64,000 bases of DNA, from positions 4,490,703 through 4,554,702 of the forward strand of contig NZ_CP014275.1 in assembly GCF_001578105.1 (NCBI RefSeq), read 5' to 3'. Made by a program: the position numbers and the translations under genes. The DNA comes from Martelella sp. AD-3 (GTDB lineage Bacteria > Pseudomonadota > Alphaproteobacteria > Rhizobiales > Rhizobiaceae). Under the pieces are notes generated by a model. It did no database searches and was not told the origin of the DNA. It worked only from the letters and a program-made list of their open reading frames with translations. Numbering within the stretch: position 1 is the stretch's first letter; the number at the start of each line of letters is the position of its first letter. Of the stretch, positions 42,383 to 51,840 are shown one piece after another.

Positions 42383-42458
42383 GCCCAGATAGCTCAGTTG
42401 GTAGAGCAGCGGATTGAAAATCCGCGTGTCCGTGGTTCGAATCCGCGTCTGGGCACCA
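42383..42458 (+). tRNA. tRNA-Phe (GAA)
   Basis: Cloverleaf with acceptor stem GCCCAGA/TCTGGGC, D arm GCTC...GAGC, anticodon stem GCGGA/TCCGC with loop TTGAAAA (anticodon GAA at 42416-42418), T arm with TTCGAAT, discriminator A and encoded CCA. The 3' end is the integration site of the downstream island. Confidence 0.97.
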
Positions 42459-42462
42459 CTTC
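42442..42462. repeat. attL: direct repeat in tRNA-Phe 3' end
   Basis: TCCGCGTCTGGGCACCACTTC covers the T-arm/acceptor 3' half of tRNA-Phe plus four downstream bases. It is repeated at 55802-55822 with one change (A to G), bounding the island. Confidence 0.85.
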
Positions 42463-42508
42463 AACCCTTTGGGTTTATTCATCTTTTTCATTTCCGTCCT
42501 GCCTTCGC

Positions 42509-43359
42509 TTATTCCGGTTTGACATTTTTCGTTTTGCGTCTGTTCACTTCGGCTTCGAAATCCGCCATTGCGCCAGTGGTCTGTTCCCGCATGTCTGCGC
42601 GCCTTGAATAGTGCCGTGCCATGGCTTCGGTATTCTGTCCGAGCACGAGCTGGATGGACGCGTAGTCCTTGCCCATTTCGCGGAGGATGGTCGCTACCGT
42701 ATGGCGCAGACCTTTCAGTGTGAGGCCGGGCTGAACCTTTCCCTGCTCCTCAAGCGCCATGCGGATCGGTCGCCATGAGGCGCGAAATCCGGCCGTGGTC
42801 CAAGGCCGACCGTAGCTGTTGGCGCAAAGCGTGATGGCGTCGTGTTGCGGCTGGTTGGCCATGGCCTGCGCCACATCGGGCAACAGGGGAGGGCGACGGC
42901 TATTCCGGTCTTTCCGCGTCTGGTGATGATGTCGCCATTCGAAAGGGCAGACCGGGGCAGCTTGAGCGCGTCCTGCGGATCGAGGCCGTAATACATCATC
43001 AGCATCACGGGCGGCAGCATATGCGCCGGAAGAGCCTCTATGACGGCTTCACGCTCAAAGTCTGCCCAGGGTCTGTTTGCCTGCGGGGCATCCTTCGGGC
43101 GCGGTTTGTTCTTCACGTCCTTGGCCAGGTTCTCTCTGGTTTAGCCGTACTCGATCCCCCATTCGACGATGGCGGAGAGGGCGGTTTTCACATAGTTGTC
43201 CCAGCGAATACCCAGCTTGCCCGCTGCCTTGTCCCGTATCTTGCGCACCAGAGGTGGTGTGAAGCGCTTCGTCGGTATCGACGCATCCGGCTTTCTTGCT
43301 CTCGATCCAACGGTCGAGATCTGACCGGCCGTAGCGAATGGTGCCGTCTCCAAAGGCAA
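42509..43359 (-). pseudogene. Tyrosine recombinase/integrase, disrupted
   Basis: The C-terminal part (42509 to about 42890) has GLTLKGLRHTVATILREMGK, QNTEAMARHYSRRADM, the R-H-R...Y catalytic pattern. Its upstream part continues in another frame (GLDPQDALKLPRSAL, then a shift in a C-rich run near 42890). Further upstream LGIRWDNYVKTALSAIVEWG is cut off by an in-frame TAA at 43139-43141 before ENLAKDVKNKPRPKD. At least two lesions thus split what was one integrase next to the tRNA target. Confidence 0.82.
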
Positions 43360-43438
43360 CCGGAGCCACCGGGCAGCACAGCGGAAAACGCTTGATCGCG
43401 AGGCCGCAATAGCGAGCAGCCTGAGATTTGGTCATCAT
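43055..43438 (-). CDS. Excisionase/AlpA-like helix-turn-helix protein
   Basis: From ATG 43438 the first 50 residues form a MerR-like HTH: MMTKSQAARYCGLAIKRFPL, then TIRYGRSDLDRWIESKKAG. This is the kind of small DNA-binding protein found just upstream of island integrases in rhizobia. After about residue 52 the frame continues over the integrase remnant with atypical composition, so the natural protein may have ended earlier. It would act as recombination directionality factor. Confidence 0.6.
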   Translation of the reverse strand: MMTKSQAARYCGLAIKRFPLCCPVAPVAFGDGTIRYGRSDLDRWIESKKAGCVDTDEALHTTSGAQDTGQGSGQAGYSLGQLCENRPLRHRRMGDRVRLNQREPGQGREEQTAPEGCPAGKQTLGRL

Positions 43439-43483
43439 GCGCGGCTGGAGTGCATAAAGGCAGTCGTCAAGAGGCAGCAAGGT

Positions 43484-44345
43484 GTGCCTGTGGAAGGCGA
43501 CAATGGTCGCTTCCTCTTTCGGGCTGCGGATGAGTTCTCCCGGGATGCGGTTCTGGCCGAGCAGGTGGCACGACTTGAGGCGCGACATTCGCGGATCGGA
43601 CCCGAGACGGACGTGGTGATCCAGGCGTCCGTCAGGCTTGGAGATTATGACGCGGCGCGTGGCGGATTTCCGGTAAGCCTGTTTACGCCAGGCACCTATC
43701 TGCGGGTCAGGGGCGGACTGCGGTTCTCCAACGGCAGCGACTATGCGATCCTGCCGGCAACGCCGGAAGAAGGCCGCGCCATCCGGGAACGGGAGGCATC
43801 ATCTTCCCTGAACTCGGCAATCCTGCGCGCGGGCGACTTCCGTCGCGATCCGGGACATGCCAACGGGCTGCTCGCCATGCTCTATCAGTTCGACTATGTC
43901 GACGGCGATGGCGGCATTATTGCCAGCATGGCCCATGCCCCGCAAACGCCGGCGCTCGATGACGAGGCGGTCGAGGCGCTGGTCCAGAACACACAGGCAG
44001 ACATTCTTGCCGCGGCATCCCTGCCGCCGATCGGATCGGGCTGGAGCGCTGTCCGGCATGCATTGACGGCCGGTTCCGTATAGTCGGTGGCCGGATCGAA
44101 GAGGAGGATCTGGACGAAGCTGCTGAATTCCGGGTCGGCTTCGGCAATGATGGCGATATGGTCGCCGGGATTTTCGCCAATCAGGATTTCATGGCGCGGG
44201 CGCGTCTTCCCCTCGGCGAGATCGACACCAATCCGACAGGAAGGGGGCTTAACTGCGGCACACCGCATCTCGCCGATGCCTGCGGGGTTCTCATCTTCGA
44301 CAGGATTGATGGTGACTGGAAACTGACGCGGGCTGAAGGGCTTCG
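43484..44345 (+). pseudogene. Fragment of a protein of unknown function, truncated and frameshifted
   Basis: The first part (43484-44083) reads LARLEARHSRIGPE-like text, VVIQASVRLGDYDAARGGFP and FTPGTYLRVRGGLRFSNGSD with good codon use but no ribosome-binding site, so its N-terminus is missing. After the stop at 44081-44083 coding continues in another frame with VGGRIEEEDLDEAAEFRVGF, FANQDFMARARLPLGEIDT and CGVLIFDRIDGDWKLTRAEG until the IS21 remnant begins near 44340. I do not recognise the family. Confidence 0.5.
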
Positions 44346-44874
44346 AACGCAGCGATATGGCAGCGCAGGACCGTCGGCAGGTTCTGATGCATGACGAAGC
44401 GCGCCCAGATGAGGGGCTATGCCCCAGCACCATCGAGAACAGCCACACAATCCTCGGCGTCATTGGTTCGTCGGTGAATATGACATGAAACTGGGCGAAA
44501 TCGACCTGGGTCGGCTCGCCGGGCGGCGTCTCAAAGCGCACTTCGAAACCCTGGCTGGCCGGAGGCCGTACATCGCGAAGAAAATCTGTCACGGCGGTGT
44601 AACCGCCCTTATAGCCTCGCTCGCGCAGTTCTCGAAATAGCCGGCTCCCGGTCAGGCCGGGGTAGGCCTTCACGCGCTCCCGCAGATAAGAAGCAAACGG
44701 ATCAATCACCGTTGCCCGAGGCTTTCTGGGGCCATAGACCGGAGCCTCAAGGCCACGCTCTATGTATTTGCGCACCGTCTTGCGGTCGATGCCCGTTTCT
44801 CTGGAAATGGCCGACACCGTCAGCCCCTGCTGATGCAGATCCAGTATCATAATTGTCTCCCTCAGCTTGATCAC
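44338..44874 (-). pseudogene. IS21-family transposase IstA, N-terminal remnant
   Basis: From GTG 44874: KLRETIMILDLHQQGLTVSA, ISRETGIDRKTVRKYIERGL (HTH) and PTQVDFAQFHVIFTDEP, the start of the IstA DDE domain. A one-base shift near 44420 moves the frame so that LIWARFVMHQNLPTVLRCHI follows, and the match ends at FEAL near 44339, where an unrelated fragment begins. IstB is absent. Confidence 0.8.
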
Positions 44875-45010
44875 CAAAATCCCCCTTCCGACCATCGGAA
44901 GAAGAATGGGTGATGACGCGCCGCCGGTCTTCCGGGGCTCGCCCCGGAAGACCGGCGGCAGCAGCGCATGGGGAAGATTCAAACGGCACTATTGGGGAGT
45001 ATTGCTCCGG

Positions 45011-45440
45011 AGATGACAGTCCCCCAATGGTCATTGGAAGACGCTGACCTTCCTGGCCGGCTAACCGCGACGGCAACGTGGCACCCCTCGTACTCGACGG
45101 TCCCATCAATGGCATCGCTTTTACCGCATGGGGCCAGCAATGTCTGGTCCCGACACTCAAGGCCGGTGACATCGTCATCCTCGACAATCTGGGAAGCCAT
45201 AAAGGAAAGCCGGCACGCGATGCAGTTCGCGATGTCGGTGCGCATCTCTTCTTCCTGCCGCCCTACAGCCCAGACCTCAATCCCATCGAGATGATGTTCG
45301 CAAAGCTCAAGACGCTCGTCAGGAAGGCGGACGAACGAACCGTCGAAACAACATGGAGACGCATCGGAGAGCTCCTCAAGCTCTTCACCCCGCAGGAGTC
45401 TTCCAGATATCTCAGACATGCAGGCTATGGTTCAGAATAA
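45011..45440 (+). pseudogene. IS630-family transposase, C-terminal remnant
   Basis: PNGHWKTLTFLAG (from about 45018) is followed by a frame break with TAA at 45061, then VAPLVLDGPINGIAFTAWGQ, ILDNLGSHKGKPARD and FFLPPYSPDLNPIEMMFAKL, the DDE_3 core of IS630 transposases, to a stop at 45440. The N-terminal half is missing. Confidence 0.82.
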
Positions 45441-45466
45441 ACCTGACAGACTCTAGTCGATTTTGT

Positions 45467-48400
45467 TTATCTGAGCTGCTGCCCGAAAAGCGAGGAGATT
45501 GCATCGTTGAAACGGCTGTAGCTGAAATCAAGCGCGCGGGAATGGGCCGCTAGACTCAATCTCTGCAACTCATCCTCCGATATGTCGTTCATGATGCGTC
45601 TGGTCTGATCAACCAGACCCGCTATGTCCTCATAGAGGAACCCGTTAACTCCATCGGTGATGATCTCGGTCGGGCCGCCAGCGCGGAGGGCCACAGGAAT
45701 CGCTCCGCCTGACATTGCCTCGACGAGGCTTATGCCGAAATGCTCCGCCTTCTCCGGTTCAGCCTGAAGGTCGCGGCCAAGGCCGGTCGCGTGCCAGTAG
45801 ACCAGGCTCTCCGAATAAAGCTGTTTGAGCCTGGCTATCGGACAATTGATATGGAAGAAAACAGGCAAATCGGCTGCCGTCTCCCGGATAGAGGCGAGAA
45901 AATCGATATCGCTTGGCTCCGGGGACGACGAGCCGGCCAGATGCAACTCCACATCGCTCACCCCGCCTTCGACAAGCTTTCGCAACGCCTCGATCTGGAG
46001 ATCCTGGCGCTTCGAATGGCCGCCGACAAAGAAACGTCCAACGGAGAAAATCATGCGACGCTTCGATTTTACCGGTTCGATCAACGGAACGGGCGGATAG
46101 ACAATCTGGGTCGGCAAGACCTGAAGTCCGGCCTTTTTGCAGAGACTTCTGTAGTTTTCCTCCGTGTAACTCGAGTTGACCATCACTTTCTGGTAGGTCT
46201 GCAACATGGCGCCGTTGCTATCGGCGTTTTCCTTTAGCTGAAACGGAAACTGGCAGTGATAGATTCTCACGCGACCGCGCCCCGCGACAGGCGGCAGAGC
46301 GGCGTTGCCCATCGTTAGCATGAGGTCCGGATCGGGGCCCTTCTTAAACTCGGCGAGGGTTTTGAACCTCAGCATGCCAAGATCGATTTCGAAAGCCGAT
46401 CCGATCTGCCGCAAGCGAAGATCGGAATAATGATAAGGCGTGACCACTTCGACCCTATGCGTACGCGCCAGTTGCCGGGCGGCGCTCAGAAGGTAACGTT
46501 CGCCGCCCCCGGGCGTGACTGAGTAGGGAGAAAAAACAACGGCAACCGGAAGATCTTCGCTCTCCTTCGGGGGCAATGACCAATCATCCGGCATGAAATC
46601 CGCAAGTTTTTCAGACAGCACTGCATCATCACGTTCGCGCAGAAACTCGCCCCAGCGCGCGACGAACTTGTCCCTGTTGGAATCGCCCAAAGCCTTGCGC
46701 CGCACCTCAGCCTCCGTATTGCCGTTCGCGGCGGCACCCTCGATATGAATAACTCGGCTTTCCGGGCAATAGGCAACAGGCCTGCCGAGTGCGCGCAACT
46801 TGAAACACAGATCAGTATCTTCGTAATAAGCAGGCTCGAAGATGAGGTCAAAGCCGGCAGCTTTCATGAACATCTCTCGATCGATCAAAAGCGCCGCTGC
46901 AGAGATATAGTCGACAAACTTCTCCGACAGGATATCTTGGGTCGGAAATTCCTGGTCGCGACCGTAGCGGACCGGATACCCGCCTTCGTTGATCGTTCCA
47001 CCCGCCTCCTGAACGCGGCCGTTCGGCCAGAGGAACATCGGCCCCACCGCGCCGAGCGTAGGGTTGTCATTCATCATTTGGAGCATGGCCGCCAGCCAGC
47101 CTGATTGCGGAAATGCATCATTGTTTAGCAATACAACGTACTTTCCACTGGCTGCTTCCGCCGCAATGTTGTTTGCTTCTCCGAAAAAACGGTTACAGCC
47201 GATCTTGATGAACGTTACGCCCGGGATTGGCTTTGACAAGCGTTCGATATCGTCCTCGCCGGAACCGTTGTCGACAATCACAACCTCATAGGTGTGCCCT
47301 TCGGTATTAAGCCAGATCTGACGAATGCACTCCAGCGTAAGATGTGCGGCGTTCCAGTTGACAATCAGAATGGACACTTCCGGATTGTCGCTCGTGCACC
47401 AGCGCGACGCGCGTTCCAGCACCTGCGCGGTAATGAACTGCGCGGCTCCCGGATAACTGGGACGATAGCGGCCAGGGCTCACAGGAACAGGAAGGGACCC
47501 GGCCGCTTTGAGGCCCTCGCTTCTCAACGTATCGACGGCATCGGACCATGTCGGGCGGAAGAACTCACGCCGTATTTTGCCTTCCGCTGCCGCGACGGCA
47601 TCGTGGTCAGTGAGGGCCCTAGTGAACACTTCGACTGCGCCTTCAATGTCATTCGGATCGAAGTACCAGACGAGATCCGACGCCTGCTCCATAACAGGCG
47701 GCAGATTGGAGGCAAGGCACAATTTGCCTTGCTGAAGGCTCTCCACCACCGGCAGACCGTATCCCTCGCTCAGCGAAGGAAACGCTGTGAAGCGGCAGGC
47801 TCGGGTCAGCACGGCGATTTCCTCGTCGTCCAATCCGGACAGGACAACAAGCTTTCCTGTCTCGGCCAGATCACGATAGACCGAGTCCTCTGAGCCCAAC
47901 CCGGCGTCGTTGCGTCCTGCTAGTACCAATTGGGGCACATCATACCCACTTTTCACCAGCATACGCCAAAGCCGGCACAGCAGTACCTGATTCTTGCGTG
48001 CATCGACCGTTCCGACGCTGAGCACGAAATCATCGACCTGAACCCGGGTGAACTTGTCCTGCTGAAGCAGCTTTTCGGGTGCCGCAATTTGTTTCAGCGG
48101 ATGCGCCCCGAAGGGGATTTTGACGATCTCCGCTGCGACTTCTATTCCCTCGAGAACAGCCCAGCGCAGAATTTGCGCGCGTACGTATTCCGTAGAGACA
48201 AAAACACGATCTGCGGTCTGCAGGGCAACCGTCAACCACTCCGCAAAACGTGTTGACTGCGGCTCATCGACATCCGCGCCCCCTTCAAGAGGGATGATGT
48301 CATGAACCAGAACCGAAAAGCCGATCCCCGTTTGGTAAAGATGCTGAAAAAGCGCAGTGAACTTGGGCGTCCACACCAGACCGGTGAAGAATACATGATC

Positions 48401-50059
48401 GCCTTTCGAAGGAGCCCCAGCAGCGCTGAATTTAACAGCAGCATCGCGATAGCTACTGTCCAGCTTCGCGAGCAGATCAGCATCCAATTCGGCGCGGCTC
48501 ATACCGATCAGGTCAAGGTCGGACCTTCCCGTGCGGCACGGCGCGAAATCGACGTGCTCTTCGCGCAGCGCGGCACTCAGAATTTCGACGGACACGCGTC
48601 CGACGCCTGTCAACCTTTGATGCGCTTTCAGCCAGTCAAGCGTGTCGCCGACATAGAACCACAGGCGGGGAGACCGGGAGACCGGTCGCGATGAACAAAC
48701 CTTCTCCGGTTGAGGTTCCGGTATCGGTACAACAGTGGCTTGCAGGAATGAGTCTGCCCGCTCGATGCGAATTTGCCGATAAGCCCTCCGCTTCTTGGCG
48801 TTAAACGGATGACGATAAAGTGCCGTATACCGGAGTTTTCTTCGGTCGATAGTTTCCTGGGAAGATTGCGAAGGTAGCACACTGTTTGCTGTCGTCGAGG
48901 CATTCAGGCTCCGCAATATCTTTTCGCGTTTCTTCTGCCGGTATTTCCTGCGCTTACGACCTGAGAAAGGATGCCGAACAGAGGCTTTCCATCGCAAGGC
49001 GCGAAACTTTGGCCTTTGCAGTTCCAAGACCAGGACATCCAGCAATGAAGACATTCGCTCGGTCCCAGCCTGAGTTTCCCGAGAACGCGATTGCTGCAAC
49101 TCGCCCGAGTACTGATCGACAAGAGTGGCCAAGGAACTAATCTGGTGAAGCAAATCGTCTATTTGCTGTCCACGACGATCGCTCAGCTCGCTTGCCTCGA
49201 CTAGGGTCTTCTTTACTTGGTCGAAGCTGGAGGCAAGCTTTAGGCACTGCTCCCTGTTTTGGTCAGCGTTTGTCCTTGCCTCTTTCAGAGCCACCTCCAA
49301 GTCACCCAATTTACGCCTCTGATCGGTCGTCTCTACTCGCAGGGCATCACGGTCCGCCTTAACGATGAGAGCGTTCCATTCCCGGGCAACCTTGTCACCC
49401 AACATGCTGTAGGCTCTTCGTATCTCAGTCGTCCTAGCGTCATCGCCATTCATGAACGGGACAAGACATTCCGGGACTTCACCCAGGGCCAGCACGCCGA
49501 GCCCATGCTGATGGTGGAAATTGAAAGACGGGTATTTCTCACTCAGCTCACCAAAAAGCTTCCATACGCCGAACTCACGCTCTCTGACCTCGGTATCGTG
49601 AAACAAAACGATGGCGTTGTTCGAAAGCTTCGGAAGCCATTCCTCAAAATCGCTCTTAGCGTCCTCGTAAAAATGACGGCCATCAATGTGCAGAAGATCA
49701 ATATAACCGTCGGAAAACTGTGAAACAGCCTCGCTGAATGTCGAGCGCACAAGCTGGGAAAAACCGGAATACCGCTCATTAATCCGGGACACGCTCTCAA
49801 ACACGCTCTCCTCATAGAACCCGGCATGCTTATCACCAACCCAAGTGTCGACCGCAAAGGATTCTGTTCGTAGATCATGCTTCTTGATGGCTTGACAAAA
49901 GCAGAAATAGGAGAAGCCATTATGCGTGCCGAGCTCGACGAAAACCTTGGGATCGAGCGCAGAGATAAGATGGAACGCAAAGGGCGCGTGCCCCAGCCAG
50001 CCGGACTCAACAATCGTCTCCGGGAGAATCAAGCTGTTCTGAGAAAGGAATTCCTGCAT
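45467..50059 (-). CDS. Giant fusion: methyltransferase, coiled coil, GT4, GT2, GT4
   Basis: A single 1530-residue protein. Residues 1-205 are a class I methyltransferase (Methyltransf_24-like: KVFVELGTHNGFSYFCF, DLLHIDGRHFYEDAKSDFEE). Residues 220-345 are hydrophilic and helical. Two related basic motifs, RHPFSGRKRRKYRQ (362-375) and RHPFNAKKRRAYRQ (416-429), lie in the linker. A GT4 domain follows (465-850, PSLSEGYGLPVVE), then a GT2 domain (894-1145, SILIVNWNAAHL, LLNNDAFP), then a second GT4 (1172-1528, EHFGISLVEAMSGGAIPVA). Likely builds or modifies a surface polysaccharide. ATG 50059 precedes QEFLSQNSL; ribosome-binding site GGAATTCC-adjacent is weak. Confidence 0.88.
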   Translation of the reverse strand: MQEFLSQNSLILPETIVESGWLGHAPFAFHLISALDPKVFVELGTHNGFSYFCFCQAIKKHDLRTESFAVDTWVGDKHAGFYEESVFESVSRINERYSGFSQLVRSTFSEAVSQFSDGYIDLLHIDGRHFYEDAKSDFEEWLPKLSNNAIVLFHDTEVREREFGVWKLFGELSEKYPSFNFHHQHGLGVLALGEVPECLVPFMNGDDARTTEIRRAYSMLGDKVAREWNALIVKADRDALRVETTDQRRKLGDLEVALKEARTNADQNREQCLKLASSFDQVKKTLVEASELSDRRGQQIDDLLHQISSLATLVDQYSGELQQSRSRETQAGTERMSSLLDVLVLELQRPKFRALRWKASVRHPFSGRKRRKYRQKKREKILRSLNASTTANSVLPSQSSQETIDRRKLRYTALYRHPFNAKKRRAYRQIRIERADSFLQATVVPIPEPQPEKVCSSRPVSRSPRLWFYVGDTLDWLKAHQRLTGVGRVSVEILSAALREEHVDFAPCRTGRSDLDLIGMSRAELDADLLAKLDSSYRDAAVKFSAAGAPSKGDHVFFTGLVWTPKFTALFQHLYQTGIGFSVLVHDIIPLEGGADVDEPQSTRFAEWLTVALQTADRVFVSTEYVRAQILRWAVLEGIEVAAEIVKIPFGAHPLKQIAAPEKLLQQDKFTRVQVDDFVLSVGTVDARKNQVLLCRLWRMLVKSGYDVPQLVLAGRNDAGLGSEDSVYRDLAETGKLVVLSGLDDEEIAVLTRACRFTAFPSLSEGYGLPVVESLQQGKLCLASNLPPVMEQASDLVWYFDPNDIEGAVEVFTRALTDHDAVAAAEGKIRREFFRPTWSDAVDTLRSEGLKAAGSLPVPVSPGRYRPSYPGAAQFITAQVLERASRWCTSDNPEVSILIVNWNAAHLTLECIRQIWLNTEGHTYEVVIVDNGSGEDDIERLSKPIPGVTFIKIGCNRFFGEANNIAAEAASGKYVVLLNNDAFPQSGWLAAMLQMMNDNPTLGAVGPMFLWPNGRVQEAGGTINEGGYPVRYGRDQEFPTQDILSEKFVDYISAAALLIDREMFMKAAGFDLIFEPAYYEDTDLCFKLRALGRPVAYCPESRVIHIEGAAANGNTEAEVRRKALGDSNRDKFVARWGEFLRERDDAVLSEKLADFMPDDWSLPPKESEDLPVAVVFSPYSVTPGGGERYLLSAARQLARTHRVEVVTPYHYSDLRLRQIGSAFEIDLGMLRFKTLAEFKKGPDPDLMLTMGNAALPPVAGRGRVRIYHCQFPFQLKENADSNGAMLQTYQKVMVNSSYTEENYRSLCKKAGLQVLPTQIVYPPVPLIEPVKSKRRMIFSVGRFFVGGHSKRQDLQIEALRKLVEGGVSDVELHLAGSSSPEPSDIDFLASIRETAADLPVFFHINCPIARLKQLYSESLVYWHATGLGRDLQAEPEKAEHFGISLVEAMSGGAIPVALRAGGPTEIITDGVNGFLYEDIAGLVDQTRRIMNDISEDELQRLSLAAHSRALDFSYSRFNDAISSLFGQQLR

Positions 50060-50661
50060 GTATCACTCGGCTGTTTAGTGCACCAACGAGCCCAAACTTG
50101 GATTGAGGTGCAGTAATCGGTTCGCTTTTAGCAATTATGGCGGATTTGGAGGCTCCGGGAAATTGGCAACTTCTGATAATTCACAGGGGCCGATTTGTCA
50201 CCGCTGTTTGCAAATTCAATTCGACCTTATTATCCATCACGTCAGCATTGTCGAGATCAACCGCTACCTCGGCGATTTCCTTGGCTTCCGCCCATCCACA
50301 GCCATTGCCGTGGCTCCGAACCAGCCAAGGACTGCCTCCTCCATCGAGCGTGCCATGCCTTCGCCGCAACCGTCAGAACGAGACGCCGAAGGTTTGCGGT
50401 CTCGCTCCGGTTTGTGGCGGCGGCTTGCGCCAATCTACCCCGATGCATACCTTGCATGGCAGGGGGACAAGGCGGCGTCGACGCCGTAAGTAATAGGTTC
50501 CTAAAGCGTGGATGCGGGAAATAACTTTCCTGAACCTGAGAAAGGGGCAAATTTTTGCAAAATAATAATTTGGTTATTGTTGCTGAAATCTATTTGTACA
50601 TAAACCATCATATGGATTATTTTAGATATCGTGTATAATTTAAATGCGTAATTGCAAAAAA
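50060..50661. other. 602-base spacer in the island
   Basis: I see no recognisable gene. The first 430 bases have mixed composition with only short, unsupported open frames. The last 150 bases (50520-50660) are strongly A+T-rich, downstream of the sulfotransferase-like gene. It would contain the promoter of the fusion gene, which starts at 50059 on the minus strand. Confidence 0.4.
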
Positions 50662-51279
50662 TTAAAATCGGTGAATTTTCGCCGGATTCACGACTTTCAG
50701 GAAGGCTTTCCGGGCCTCACTCCGCCTGATTCCATGCTCTCTTAATAACGGTTCTATGGCTGACCAGAAATACCCAAAATCTTCAGCAAAGTCCGGGAAG
50801 CAAAAGAAGTAAGTCCGAACCCGGAACTTGATCAGCGGATAAACAGCTTTGTAAAATTGGAACGCCAACGCGTTTTCCTGAGTTTCCGGGTTGTCGGTAT
50901 ACCACAAACCGCCTGCCGTCGCGCCGGCCTCGGAAACGCGGCGCCTGCTCTCAGCCGCAGAGAAAATGTCTCGCATAGGGATAAGAGCGGCATGAATTCG
51001 GGTCTGCTTGCATTCCAGCGCATTCATCAGCTCATCCGCATACCAGGGAGACTTGATCACGTAGGGGCTGTTTTCAGCGATCAGCGGGCGCTCCAGTCCG
51101 GCATATGATATCGGGTCTACAGAGCTAAGCGCCTCTGACACGTCATAGCCTGTGTTGAACCCCAACACCGTAAAAAACTGGATTAGCAATGTCGTACCGG
51201 TTCTGCCGGTGCCAGTGATAATAATATGACCGTCAGAAGCATCGGTTCGACTGCGCACTTTTTTCTTGAAAAATCTCAT
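50662..51279 (-). CDS. Sulfotransferase-like P-loop protein
   Basis: A 205-residue protein with a P-loop HIIITGTGRTGTTLLIQFF (about 18-36) of the PAPS-binding 5'-phosphosulfate type, and a later ALIPMRDIFSAAESRRR resembling the 3'-phosphate-binding arginine/serine segment of sulfotransferases. It ends at ...NPAKIHRF and is short for the family. It may sulfate the glycan built by the neighbouring transferases. ATG 51279 has AAGG about 12 bases upstream; an in-frame TTG at 51288 is less likely. Confidence 0.72.
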   Translation of the reverse strand: MRFFKKKVRSRTDASDGHIIITGTGRTGTTLLIQFFTVLGFNTGYDVSEALSSVDPISYAGLERPLIAENSPYVIKSPWYADELMNALECKQTRIHAALIPMRDIFSAAESRRRVSEAGATAGGLWYTDNPETQENALAFQFYKAVYPLIKFRVRTYFFCFPDFAEDFGYFWSAIEPLLREHGIRRSEARKAFLKVVNPAKIHRF

Positions 51280-51840
51280 ACAAGACAACCTTCAATCCGG
51301 TGCTCAAAAAAGACCGCGTCGAACCTCATACGACTAACGGCTCCCCCTAGGGATACGATAAAACGTTGAAGGTTCAACTGCAAAGTCAGGCAGGCCTTGA
51401 TAAGCGCACAGGCTCAAACCCGGTTGAACTTGGAGCCAATTGCAGCGATGAGCGGGGTCTGTAGCGCCATCCAAAAGTATTGCGGCACATGGAGCAACTG
51501 ATTTCTTCTCACATAGATACACTCATATGAACCCGAGGTGCTCATGAGCAGATCTGCAGCTGCCATTCCGAAGCAGGGCGTGCTTGCAGCATTACACGAA
51601 TCCGACACACAGTGGAGCGCAGACCGGACCGGAGCCACATCGAATGGTGGCCATCCTCTTTCGGGAAGAGAAGTTCCGCGATCATATGATCGTTTGAGTT
51701 GTCACGCATTTGTGCGCATCTTCTGCGTTTTCGCTGATCGGCTTTCTATTTCGGACATCGCAGTGCGAAAAATAGGTTCAATTTTGCGCCTTTTGCAGGT
51801 ATCAAATTGATTCTAAAAATCAGATCCCGCAGGTAAATCG
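51280..51840. other. 561-base divergent spacer in the island
   Basis: No recognisable gene. It separates the divergent sulfotransferase-like and GT-C-like genes and becomes A+T-rich toward 51800. Small open frames have no family resemblance. Confidence 0.4.

Noticed and set aside
50060..50661. Short open frames on both strands in this spacer
   Set aside because: None has a ribosome-binding site, plausible composition or a recognisable motif.
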